From: Phycomyces blakesleeanus NRRL 1555(-)
Taxonomy: Eukaryota; Mucoromycota; Mucoromycetes; Mucorales; Phycomycetaceae
Direction: 5' to 3'
NCBI RefSeq assembly: GCF_001638985.1
Contig: NW_017265139.1
Span: 186,001 to 250,000 of the forward strand
DNA length: 64,000 nt
In this document: positions 11,744 through 22,233 of the stretch, piece after piece
How the letters are laid out: every line of letters begins with the position of its first letter
Numbering within the stretch: the first letter of the stretch is position 1
Translations under genes and position numbers: made by a program
Notes under the pieces: model-generated
Seen by the model: only the letters and a program-made list of their open reading frames with translations
Database searches by the model: none
Told to the model about the DNA's origin: nothing

Positions 11744-14469
11744 TCAGATCTCAATAAGCATTACGGTGCAGTCATCATAATCTTGCAGCTTCGAAGCAAA
11801 AAAGCCATGCGCCCCTTCTCTATTCGCAAAGTATCGCGCGGCCATTGTAAGCGTCCTCTCTTTGAGTTTCCGGATCTTTTCTTCTTGTTTTGTTAATTCA
11901 CGGAATAAAAGAGGTTTGCGAGGCTCTTGTTGGTTCAACAATGCTGCATCGCTTTCCGCCGTAGGCTCCTTTTCAGTTGCCTCTACCGACATATCCTCAT
12001 TTGGTGGTGCTGATCCTGCTTTTGCTTCTGGTACTGATTCTGGTTGCTTTAATACTGTTGGCAACAACTGTTCAGTGTTCTTAATCTCAGAACCTTTCTG
12101 AACAGATTCTACATTATCTGTTGTTGGGAGTGTTGCCTGTGACTTTGAATGGTTGGCTGTTTCATTATCTTTGACTACACCCTCAATTGAAGATGACGTG
12201 TGTTCAATTGTTTGTCCTTCATTATGCTCTTCTTGTTCTAGAATATACCGTCCAGCTTTTTCTCCATCTTCAACCATAGCACCTATTGCCTTTGCAATCA
12301 CACGGTTCTGCTTATCTGGCGCTTCTTCATACATATAATCAAATGTTCCATCTGTGCTCATAAACAAAAAGTGCCTCCGCTTTTCTTTGTGCGCAGACGA
12401 GGTTACCATGGTGCGCGGGGGTATTTCTTTTGAAGAATCTTCACTATTATTGTTTGGATCCTTTTCTGGGGTTCCATCAGATATCCGAATAAAAGTAACG
12501 TCGGGCTCGCAAGAGATAATTTTTTGTTTTGGGTTCAACTTGAAATCCAAGTCACCGCAGGACCGTGCAACGTTTAGGGATGGAATGCGATCTTCACGGG
12601 CGCGCCATGCAGGAACATTGTTGGCTGTAGTACGAACTGCACTTTGAGTCGCCCATCCTTGGACTGATGTGTCGCCGTTTGCCTGATCATGCGTAACCTG
12701 GTAATCCTTGGGTCGAATACGTGCATTCTTGAGAGCGATTCTTTTAGCCTGTCGATTACCATCCTCTCTAAGTTTGTCCAATTCGACTTTGATAATTCTG
12801 TTCTGAACAGAGTCTACAAATTCACCGCCATTCTCAAGAATTTCTCTCGCCAGATGTTCCAGGTAAGGTTTGTGATCTTGGGATGCGAATACAACTTCCA
12901 TAAGATAGTCCTTATCTACGCCTCCGGTGAGAGGATAGTCCATAGTTACGGGTGCTGAGCTTGGCTCAGGAGCAGAAATCAAAATAGTCCGAGAATCACC
13001 CACATTGACATTCACCAGCCAGTCACCAAAGAACACGTTAAGAATAAGAGTGCAACCGTCATTGTCGGTCTTCTCAGATTCTAGATGCCCATCAACAGCA
13101 TCCCCCATTTCAGTACTAAGGTTACCATTCTTCCCAGGAAAGCAGCTATCCGATTTTCCAGATAATTGGGCTCGTTTGATGGTCAAATAGTCTTCATCCA
13201 AGGACTCGACCATGAGTTTGATATCATGCTCAAAGCGTTCTTGGACTTCCTTATTATCCAATTGTTGTGGATTATATTCCGCACACACCTTCTCTAAAGC
13301 TCGTGGTGTTTTGCGAACAAAGTATTCTGAGCAACCTCTTCCACCATGACCATCTGCCAGAATAAATACACGCCCAACCACTTTTTTTCCTGTTGTATCA
13401 TGAATATCTGCAACGCGGAATCGATCCTCGCAATGTATTTTAGGAATTTTAATCTTCTCATGTGATCGGAACCGAGGGTATGAATAGCCCTTTTGTTGTA
13501 CAGCTGCAAAATTGGCAGCAATAGGGTAGTCGACAAAGTTGATAGGATCGAGGTAATTCATATCCGCAGGTGGTGGTGCATATAGAAGCGAATAGTCGAA
13601 TATAGTATCTTCTTCTGATTGGGCTATATTAGCCTCGTCTGCACCTGAGTCTATCGACATGGACCTACATAGCAAAGCATTGAGTTGGTTGGTAGTGAGA
13701 TTGGGCAAGCGTACTCATCGTCCATGTCCACATCAACGTCAAAGCCATTTCCATCCGAATCGGTATCGTAACCACTTGTGCGTTTTCTCTTGAGCTTGGA
13801 TGAGTTGGTTCGCCGACGTCTGCTTCCATTACGATCAGAAGATGGCTTACGCTGCTGCTTCCCAAGATGACTCGAATAAGAATAAGATGAAGATGAGTTT
13901 TCTACTGGTTTAATGTGCATCGGCTCATCCGGGATCTCCTGAATGGGGGGCAATTGTACTCCATTCAACACAAAGTCTGCAATCGAATACTTTGTTTGGC
14001 GACCGGCACCATCCTTAGCAATATCGAATGGATCAGGTTGCTTTAATCCGCGTGCAGCCTTTCGCGCCGTCGATATAATACCCTGGATAGTACTTTTGGG
14101 CGTCTCTCCTCTAAACAACAGACATGGACACGGATCAGTACAATCTGTACAAAAAAGAAGCATGTCATGCTAGAGAAATGTCTTTGTCTGTCTGTTCATC
14201 CATTCGACAGACTAAGCAGTATCATTGAATGCAGTAATCATTCCTAGGCTACTATGCATGCTTCTGTGGAACGTAGGTAATCACCTTAGTGGAAGTAGAT
14301 CCAAAGCTCTCACGGCACCAACAAGCTGAGCTGCGTTCATCGGTTGATTACCGTAATGAAAAAGTGTGGCCATAACCTTCATGAATGCTGAAATTCCTCT
14401 CATTTCTTCACTGATGTTGAGCTGAAGCAGCTCTGTATCGACAGTCTCTGGCATCTTTGGTTCATCCAT
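11744..14469 (-). CDS. PP2C-family phosphatase with N-terminal winged-helix-like region
   Basis: There are three exons, 14469-14285, 14110-13715 and 13664-11744, giving 833 aa. Residues about 15-85 (MRGISAFMKVMATLFHY..GETPKSTIQGIIST) look like a HARE/GDS1-type winged helix, a DNA-binding or chromatin fold. A Ser/Arg/Lys-rich linker with a possible nuclear signal (KLKRKRTS) follows, then an acidic patch. From about residue 275 a PP2C domain is visible: CEDRFRVAD, ADGHGG, NVGDSR, ARSCGDLDFK, STDGTFDYM and a terminal DDCTVMLIEI. The metal-binding aspartates are present; the usual DN before TV is DD here. A Glu/Thr-rich insert of roughly 150 residues separates the last two motifs. The protein probably dephosphorylates Ser/Thr on nuclear substrates. 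The domain fusion is inferred from continuous, phase-correct splicing. Confidence 0.85.
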
Positions 14470-14550
14470 CGCATTAAACCACCTTGAGAGAGGTTACGCT
14501 TTTGCTTATGGATTTTTTTGTACGGGGAGTTCTTTAGGAAATCCAAAGAT

Positions 14551-14575
14551 TACGTCACAATCCCTTTGTGACGTA
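14551..14575. promoter_or_regulatory. Perfect inverted pair of TACGTCACA sites in a divergent promoter
   Basis: TACGTCACA and TGTGACGTA, perfect reverse complements, are separated by seven bases. They sit between the divergent starts of the PP2C gene (14469) and the WW-domain gene (14633). The symmetry would suit one bZIP-type factor serving both genes. Confidence 0.6.
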
Positions 14576-14632
14576 GATTTAAGATACCCGTCTGGAGGAC
14601 TTCTTGCTGGATCTAGTCAACATTGTATAGTC

Positions 14633-15499
14633 ATGAGTGCCAGTGATTCAGAACAGGTTACATCCCAGGCAGAAACTCACGTAGATGAAGTACCCAATGA
14701 CAATGGATCAGAAGATTCTGTCGTAGAAAAAACGAACAAGACGACTGAAACAGACGCAAACACATCATTAGACGACTCAAAGACAGATGAACCAGCAAAG
14801 CACGAAATTAAACAAGAAAAAAAGGAGACAAAAGGAAAAGGGACTGACAAAGCCGAAAAGAAGATTCATCCTAGTAAGGCTGATATTGCAAAGGCCTGGA
14901 CGGCTGCATGGGATCAGAACTCCCAATCATACTACTGGTGGAATACGTTAACGTACGAGACAACATGGGAAAATCCATTGGGAGATGGCAGCAAGGCAGA
15001 TTCTGAGCAGACAGAAGATTATTCATTGTATTACTATGGATATCCAGCTGTAGAGTCCTCTCAGACTGCTACGCGCCCAGACCATGTTTCAGACAACCCG
15101 CTCGACTCCTTGCTGGACAAGATTGACACGCAGGTTCGAAGCACATTTGATGATACAGTCGAACAATCACCAGCTGAGAAAACTCAGACACCTTATTCAT
15201 CGTATTTCGGGACAGAGGATCAATATAAGTTCCAGGCTGTTTTTAATGCAAAAACCGGCAAGTTTCAAACGTCAGAAGAAGTTGAACGTCTCCACCCCGA
15301 CAGGATGACAATCGAAAGTCGTGCAAAGAGACAGATGCAATACTATTTTGACGTAGATGCATATATGGATGAGCGAAACAGAGAGAGAGCAGCTGGTGCT
15401 GGCCAAAAACGTCCATTAACTAAGAAGGACCTTGATCGCTTCAAGAAAGCAAAGATGGAAAAGAAAATGAAGCGGGCAAGGGACTGGCTGTGCGATTAG
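14633..15499 (+). CDS. WW-domain protein
   Basis: A single-exon gene of 288 aa. Residues 1-85 are acidic and Lys/Glu-rich, probably disordered. Residues about 87-115 form a WW domain (AWTAAWDQNSQSYYWWN...TTWENP) with both signature tryptophans and the aromatic core, so it should bind proline-rich peptides. The C-terminal half (about 200-288) is charged and helical, with FNAKTGKFQ and a Lys/Arg-rich end (KAKMEKKMKRARDW) that could be a nuclear signal. Fungal proteins of this shape are often tied to RNA processing, but I cannot name the orthologue. It shares a 163-bp promoter with the PP2C gene. Confidence 0.85.
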   Translation: MSASDSEQVTSQAETHVDEVPNDNGSEDSVVEKTNKTTETDANTSLDDSKTDEPAKHEIKQEKKETKGKGTDKAEKKIHPSKADIAKAWTAAWDQNSQSYYWWNTLTYETTWENPLGDGSKADSEQTEDYSLYYYGYPAVESSQTATRPDHVSDNPLDSLLDKIDTQVRSTFDDTVEQSPAEKTQTPYSSYFGTEDQYKFQAVFNAKTGKFQTSEEVERLHPDRMTIESRAKRQMQYYFDVDAYMDERNRERAAGAGQKRPLTKKDLDRFKKAKMEKKMKRARDWLCD

Positions 15500-15852
15500 A
15501 CCAGACTATAATAAATAAAATAAAAAAGAAAGAAAATATTAATAACGGCAGCACCAATAAGGGGGGAGGGGAAATATTGATACGGTTTGTCGGTCTACAC
15601 AATCCTTTATGATATCTCAATTTTTCCATCTACTTCTTCCGTAAAACCTCTCTCTCTCTCTGTTTGTCTGACTTTCTTTAATAAGATAAAACCCAATTCA
15701 TTTTATGTGAAGAGGTCTAAAACGCCAATGTGTGACTGCCGAGAACCGGCTGTTTACGCAAAAGCGCGTCTTGTTCAACAGCGAATAAAATCTACACTCT
15801 TCTTCAAACAACGAGAATAAATAAAAAATAAAAACACTCTGAATAAACCATC

Positions 15853-18800
15853 ATGAGGTAAAAAAAAAGACTTGAAGATTGTGGTCATTCTATAATATTA
15901 ACATTATGATCTTTAGTCACAGAAAATCTTCTCGCGGGAAGAAAAGTGGTGGCAGCGACATAAACTTCGTGTTCACGATGGGAAACCAAGCAGCTCCTAG
16001 TGCTCCACAAACTGGTGCCTTATCTCCAAATCCTTTTAACATGAGTGGAACCCCAAGTGGGGCTTCTTCGCCTTTTGGCTTTAATTCGCAATCTTCAATT
16101 TCCAATCAGTTTGGATCGGCTAATGTGACACCCACTGCCTCTCCTCATCAATCGCCAGCAATGTCACCTGTTAGACGTACCGAAACATTTGTATTTGGCT
16201 CTCCAAATACCTCTGGTGTTGTCGGATTGTCTAATGCAACCACTCCAACATCACCTTTCGGTCATGGCGCACAATTCCCCCAATATTCATCTAACCACTC
16301 TGTTGCTAGTACGCCATCGTCTTTTGGACGTGGTATATCAGACATTCCTGGTCTCCCTGAGACTGAAAATACTATGTTTGGGTCTGAGTCTCCATCAAGA
16401 GCAGCTCCCTCCTTTTCATTTTCTCAACCTCAAGGATTTGGCCACACAGACAGCAATCCCAGTCAGTTCAGTATCTCATCACCTTTGACATCTTTCAATG
16501 GCTTTGGACAACAGCAACAAAAGCAGCATCAACATCAACATCAACAATCTTTAGGGCCTGACGATATGGAAACATCCGGTAGTGGAACAAGCCCACCTAC
16601 CCAAAGTGGATCTTTATTTGCAATGCCAAATACATCTGGTCCTGGCTTTAGTCATGGAAGTGTGACTACTCCACCACCTACGACTGGAAGTGGATTTAAC
16701 TTTGGAAAAAGTCCAGCTTTGAACAATCAGAATGATTTTACCTTTGGTAGCCCTGCATTAGCACCCTCAGTATCAAATGCTACATTTAACAATTCCGCGC
16801 CAGGTACGCAGGAAACCCCATTTTCGTTTGGCACTAGCTTAACAAGTTCTTCAGCTGGATTAACATATACCAAAGCATCAGACAATGTTCCTGCTTCTTC
16901 ACCCAAAATATCTCCATTTGGAACAACGGCAGCACATGGTAAGTGGCTTGTTTTATTATATATTAGAAATGTAAGAACCATTATGCTCATAGGTGGCGTT
17001 CCTTTTCATTCTAAACATTCTCCCACTACAGCACCTGCAACTAACCAGTTTGGATCAGCATCTATTAGCGGTAAGGGCGAATACGACATATAATTGGCCA
17101 AAGTATACTTATTATTTATTTAGGAGGATTTATGTTTGGGGGACAGAAAAAAAATAATGCACCTGAGCCAAACCTCTCTTTTGGATCAAAATCAAATTCT
17201 CCTAATATTGGACCCAGTTCATCTGGAGAAGCCTTTACCTTGAACAAGGCTAACAAAACACCAACAATCTCTATGTCTGAATCTCCTGGTACACCTTCTA
17301 ATCTACCTTCTGGCGGGTTTACATTCGGTAGCATGGTTCCTAAATCTAATGAAAGCAATATTCCTCGTGCTTCGTCTACTACCAAATCTCCTCCTATTCT
17401 TGCAACTCATAGCAACAAGTTTGGAAGCAGTGTGGCAGGATCAAACGACTCTCCCGCGCCACTAGTATCTTCTCCTTCAGCCAACTTAACAAAAGAAAAA
17501 TATTCTTCTTTATTTAAAAAATCCGAGGCAACACCCACTTTTACCTTTGAAAAACCAGCCAAGAAAACTGACGACAGTACTGCACCTTCTGCAAAGTCCA
17601 CCAGTGACGCATCATCTCAAGAATCTAAAAAAGAGCATATCTTTAGTTTTGGAAGTATGGCAAAGATATCAGACAACTCTATTTTTTCTGGGCCAAAAAC
17701 TACCACAGAATCTCCAATTACTAAAGGAGACGTAAAGTCCGCGCTTACAGCAGAAAGCAAGGAAAAAGGATCGAACGAAAATGATTCTTCCACTGAATCG
17801 AGCACGACAGAGAAGATTCCTACTTCGACAAAACCAGAGATATCGAAAGAAGGGGCCTCTTCTACTGAAGGAACAAGTGGCAAAAAAGAGAAATCATCAT
17901 CTTTACCTGAGTCTAAAGTCATGCCAGTAACCCCAAAAGATAATGCACCGCCATCTTCCGCTACCGCCACGGATATTAATGAACCTAGCTCACCAAAAGA
18001 TAGTGTTACTACTGCATCTACTTTCTTTACTAAAAGCAGTACATCTAGTACTACCACATCTACTTCTGTTGCTACTACACCCACTTTCACTTTTGGTCAA
18101 TCTAATCCTCCAAAGATTACCGCAAAGTCTGTGACAGATACCAAAGAAGCTCAATTAACTACAGCTACTACAACACCCAACGCTCTTCCCAGTCTCACAG
18201 CGCCAATCCAGAAAAGGTCAGCAACTGCTCCTGGCTCACCGACCCTTGGCGACAAATCTAATACCTCCAGCAGCACTTCGTCTACGACTGCTCAAAGCAC
18301 ACCCGTATTTTCTTTTGGTATTAAGCCTGCTTCGCCCAAAATTACATCCGCTACTGCTACTCCCGGATCACCCGTATTTAATTTCGGTACTAACCCCGCT
18401 TCATCCAAGAGTGCATCCGCTGCCGACACCCCTAGCACACCCACATTTTCCTTTGGTACAAAGCCTAGTTCGCCAAAAACCACTTCTTCCGCTACTGTTA
18501 CTCCTAGCGTACCGTCTTTCACGTTTGGAAAAACTCCAAGTACATCTAGTTTTTCTTTTGGAGCAAGTCCTAGCTCACCAAAGAGCCCACCACCTACTGC
18601 TACTCCCAGCATACCTAAGTTTGATTTTGGCTCAAAGTCAAACTTGCCGAAAAATACTTCCACTACCGCTTCTACCAGCGTACCTTCTTTTACCTTTGGT
18701 AATACACCGACCCCATCTACTAGCTTTTCTTCTGCTCCTCCATCTGGTGATAAGGCTCCATCTTTTACACTGGGAAGCAAACGATCAAACGAAAGTTCTG

Positions 18801-20510
18801 AAGAAGGTAGAAGCAAGCCAGCACAATTCTCTTTTAATGCACCCAAGCCATCTACACCTCCTTCAGCTACCAAGGCTGCGGTAAGAATATTACTCATCTA
18901 TTAATCGAAAGTGACAAATCAACCAAGTTATTAATTGCTTTTTATATCACACGGAACATAATTTGATAGTTTGATGTAAACGCCTTCTCTTTTGGTGCAC
19001 CTCCGACTTCATCAGGTCAAACTAGCAAGTCGAACATTGAAACGCCCAAGTCTGGAGAGCAGACTTCTGTTTCAGGAAATAGCCCTTCAACATTTTCATT
19101 TGGAAAGACCGAACCAGCCGTTACACCTTCAACATCTTCAACATCTTCAACACCATCAACACCATCAACACCTGCAAATACTTTTATGTTTGGAAGCAAG
19201 TCAGGAGCACAGACCTCAACCGTAGCGACCACACCGGTATCTACAGCCAGTACACCATCTTTTTCATTTGGAGATAGAAGTGTACCCACCACTTCGACAA
19301 CCTCATCCCCTCTCACTTTATTTTCCTCTGGTACAAAAGCAGGAATTAATCCAGGAACCACAACAGCGACAACAACAGCTGAACCACCAGCATCGTCAAC
19401 GGCATCAACATCGTCAACTGCATCAGCATCAGCACCTACTGCAACTACTCCCATCCCTTCATTCACATTTGGTGATAAGAACAACGCTACATCAAATTTA
19501 ACTACCACTTCTTCTACATCATCGGCAACACCTGTCACAACAGCTGGGTCGACTTTCTCATTTGGATTTGGTTCCAATTCAACAACATCTGCTACCACAC
19601 CAGTCAACACAACACCTTCTTTGACAACATCTACAGCATCCACTACTACAATTTCAGCACCAGCTGTTCCGGCTGGCCCTCGCAAGCCAAATCCATTTTC
19701 ATTTTCTGCAATTCTTGATGATATTAACAAGGCTGCAATGGCTGTACCAAGTCATTATCATGTATCATTGGTACCTCATTTGCCTAATGGCCAAAGGTAG
19801 ATATTGAATAAATATTTGGGCGCTTATAGTTGCTATTATTAATAATTTATTCTTTTATTTTTGTTATTAGACAAGGCCAGGTTACTATTCACACAAATTT
19901 CCGTATCGATAATATTAAACCCTCCACTCGATTCTCTGAACTCCCGGACGCAGCTCAAAGAGAACTTGAAGAATTGGAAAAGTATGTACGCGGGGAAAGC
20001 CAGCGATGCGACTACCTGATGAACCATAGTGGACCTCAGCATGCCAAGATGATGGAGATCACAAAGGCAAACATTAACTCTCTTAGCCAACAATTGGATG
20101 CAATGTCTATTGGACTCAAGGGACAATTAGCAACTGCCGAGAGCTTATTTGAAACAGCCAAAGAGCAACTTCGCCATGCAGCTGATGGTCGGGCTATTAT
20201 TGAAGCATACAAAAACCCAGGAAGCAATGCTAGATGGCTTTTTGGATATAGTCCGGAGAACGATTACTTTGTTACTTTGTCCAAGCATTTGAATGAGAGG
20301 TTCGAAGAATACAAGAGATGTATTTTGGAAATCGAGAGAACTACTGGATCATGGGCGGAAAACAAAGCAAAATCACCGCAGGATATTGCACGAATCATCA
20401 AATCCCAGAAAGAGGCCTTCCTTGCTCTAGCAACTCGCGTTGCTTCACTACATGAAGACGTTAACAAACAAAAAGCATATTATGCCCAGTGCCAAAGACT
20501 CTACTCTTAA
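15853..20510 (+). CDS. NUP49: FG nucleoporin NUP58/NUP49 (p62 complex)
   Basis: This is a central-channel nucleoporin: the FG repeats form the permeability barrier, and the C-terminal coiled coil joins the Nup62/Nup54 (Nsp1/Nup57) trimer. Exons are 15853-15857, 15917-16938, 17032-17070 (or from 16993), 17124-18880, 18970-19796 and 19871-20510, giving 1429 or 1442 aa. The first coding exon is only ATGAG and yields MSHRKSSRGKK. The body is a very long Ser/Thr/Pro-rich FG region with many FSFG, FTFG, FGS and FNFG units. The last ~215 residues match Nup58, including YFVTLSKHLNERFEEYK, SPQDIARIIKSQ and ALATRVASLHEDV. At over 1400 aa it is much longer than yeast Nup49 (~470) or human Nup58 (~600), because the FG region is expanded. 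The NUP58/49 orthology rests on the C-terminus. Confidence 0.9.
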
Positions 20511-20643
20511 GCTCTTAACCGAGAAAGATCAATAACGAACAAACGAACAAACTATGTGACCTTTTATTCAAACTGCTTGAATTTTATGGTCCATTCTTTT
20601 TTATCACAACCTCTTTATTGTTGCGCCTATCTTAATCTCGCAA

Positions 20644-20670
20644 ATAAACATATATATATATATATATATA
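20644..20670. repeat. (TA)n microsatellite after NUP58
   Basis: A run of alternating TA lies between the convergent NUP58 and SEN54 genes, probably in the 3' untranslated or terminator region. Confidence 0.7.
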
Positions 20671-20722
20671 TTTAATTTTCTTAAAGAAAAAAAGGCTTTA
20701 GCCCATTGACTATAGAATAAAG

Positions 20723-22233
20723 TTATTTATTTTGGAATATAGGCTTGGTAATGCTGACGGCACTGACAGCACTGACATCTGCTAAACCATCCCCTGTAAA
20801 TCTCAAGAATGTTACGCCCTCCGAATCGTCCACAAGACCCATAAGAAAAGCTGGGGCTGACTGTGGAGACTGCGTATTGCGAATTTGTAGATGTTTTGCG
20901 TGCGGTAAAGAGCACAAATCTTGCTCTAAGTGAGAAAACAGACCATTGAATTGTTCACAGGGTGGTATTGGTGTATCCATACTATTGATGTTCAATATAA
21001 GGTATATTAGATGTGCTTATTTAATATTACAACCTTTAGTAAAATTGCCTTTGTACAAACACACGAAAATCAGGTACGCCAGCGTCTCGCTTTTTCCATT
21101 TTGGGTTGGGCCGATAAACATCCCAATCAAATGCAATATTGTTTTCTTTAACGGATTTCTCAAAGAGATGTGACCTTTGCTGAAAAGGTTTGTACCATGG
21201 AGAAGAAGGAATAATTTGAAGAGTAGAGTAAACATCCGCTGAATACACATATACAATGATTTGTTCAGACAAATGAATCAAGTTGTATACATGTGTTTGT
21301 GTTTTTGTGTTTAATTTTTTAAGAAGAATGGTTACCATAACTACTGCATGTTTTATCCCACACAAGTGGTTTAATGCTTGTTGCTATTACACCTAAACGC
21401 TGTAGGAATGATGTAAATGAATTCACGACGTTATAACACAATCTATTGCCCTTGGAAATAATTTTGAAAAAATAGTACGACCAAGTCTTGTTAGGAACTA
21501 CAAGTTTGGCCTTTGACTGAATTGCGCAAGAGTTGGATCGTTGTACGATGTAACCCAGCCGTTTCAAATAAACATACACCTGCAATGAACATTGAATATT
21601 TACGCTTCTTGGTTTACATTTATTTAGGTTATTAATACCTAGATCCAAGTAATAATATATATATATTATTACTTGGAGCCAAAATATAAAGGAAAACAAA
21701 CCTGGTATTTTTCATAGGTTATCCAACCATCAGCACCTTTAAACATTTGAAGACAAAAATCTTCGAATAATTTTGGATTATCATTCTCTGTCACTTCAAG
21801 AGCATTTCTGCTTATCAGCCAAGCTGCTTCTTCAAGATAAAGGGCAATATGGCCTTGGATAGTATGCCCCATAGTATGAACATGGTTTCCTTTTGTTGAG
21901 GTGATCGTAGTAAGATGTGTCAATTGACTCCAGTGTCCATGACTCATACTTTTTTGGCCTCCTTTTGGTTTCTCTCCAATCAACATGAAAAGTGCATCTC
22001 TAGAACTCTCTAATTCATTCTTTTGAGCTAGAGATTCATTTGGTTCTGATTCTTTGGAGCCTCGTTTTGGTGCTTGTTTTCCACGCTGTCTTGATATATT
22101 ATGTATGATAAATCAATCTTTTTTTGTATTTTTGGTTTGTTTATTGTTTTAATAAAAAGATTCTCGTTTTTTACCGTGAAGAAAGTAAGGTTGAGAAATC
22201 GATGGGTACATCAGGGTCATCTGAATCGCTCAT
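20723..22233 (-). CDS. SEN54: tRNA-splicing endonuclease subunit SEN54
   Basis: SEN54 is a structural subunit of the tetrameric endonuclease that cuts introns from pre-tRNA, paired with the catalytic SEN2. There are five exons: 22233-22175, 22089-21702, 21579-21336, 21238-21061 and 20981-20723, giving 375 aa. The conserved N-terminal Sen54 block is clear: MGHTIQGHIALYLEEAAWLI, then GADGWITYEKYQVYVYLKRLGY. The C-terminal nuclease-like fold is also clear: FDWDVYRPNPKWKKRDAGVPDF and FLMGLVDDSEGVTFLRF. No tRNA gene is visible nearby, so its location is not informative. It converges on NUP58, 212 bp apart. Splice phases fix the choice of AAG rather than CAG at the first acceptor (22090). Confidence 0.92.

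Noticed and set aside
17617..18090. Open minus-strand frames opposite the NUP58 FG region (also 18292-18897 and 19017-19730)
   Set aside because: Strong codon bias of the Ser/Thr/Pro-rich sense strand removes stops on the other strand. The sense strand has clear nucleoporin motifs.
18246..18884. 212-codon Leu/His/Pro-rich frame on the plus strand
   Set aside because: It is an out-of-frame reading of the FG repeat exon of NUP58.
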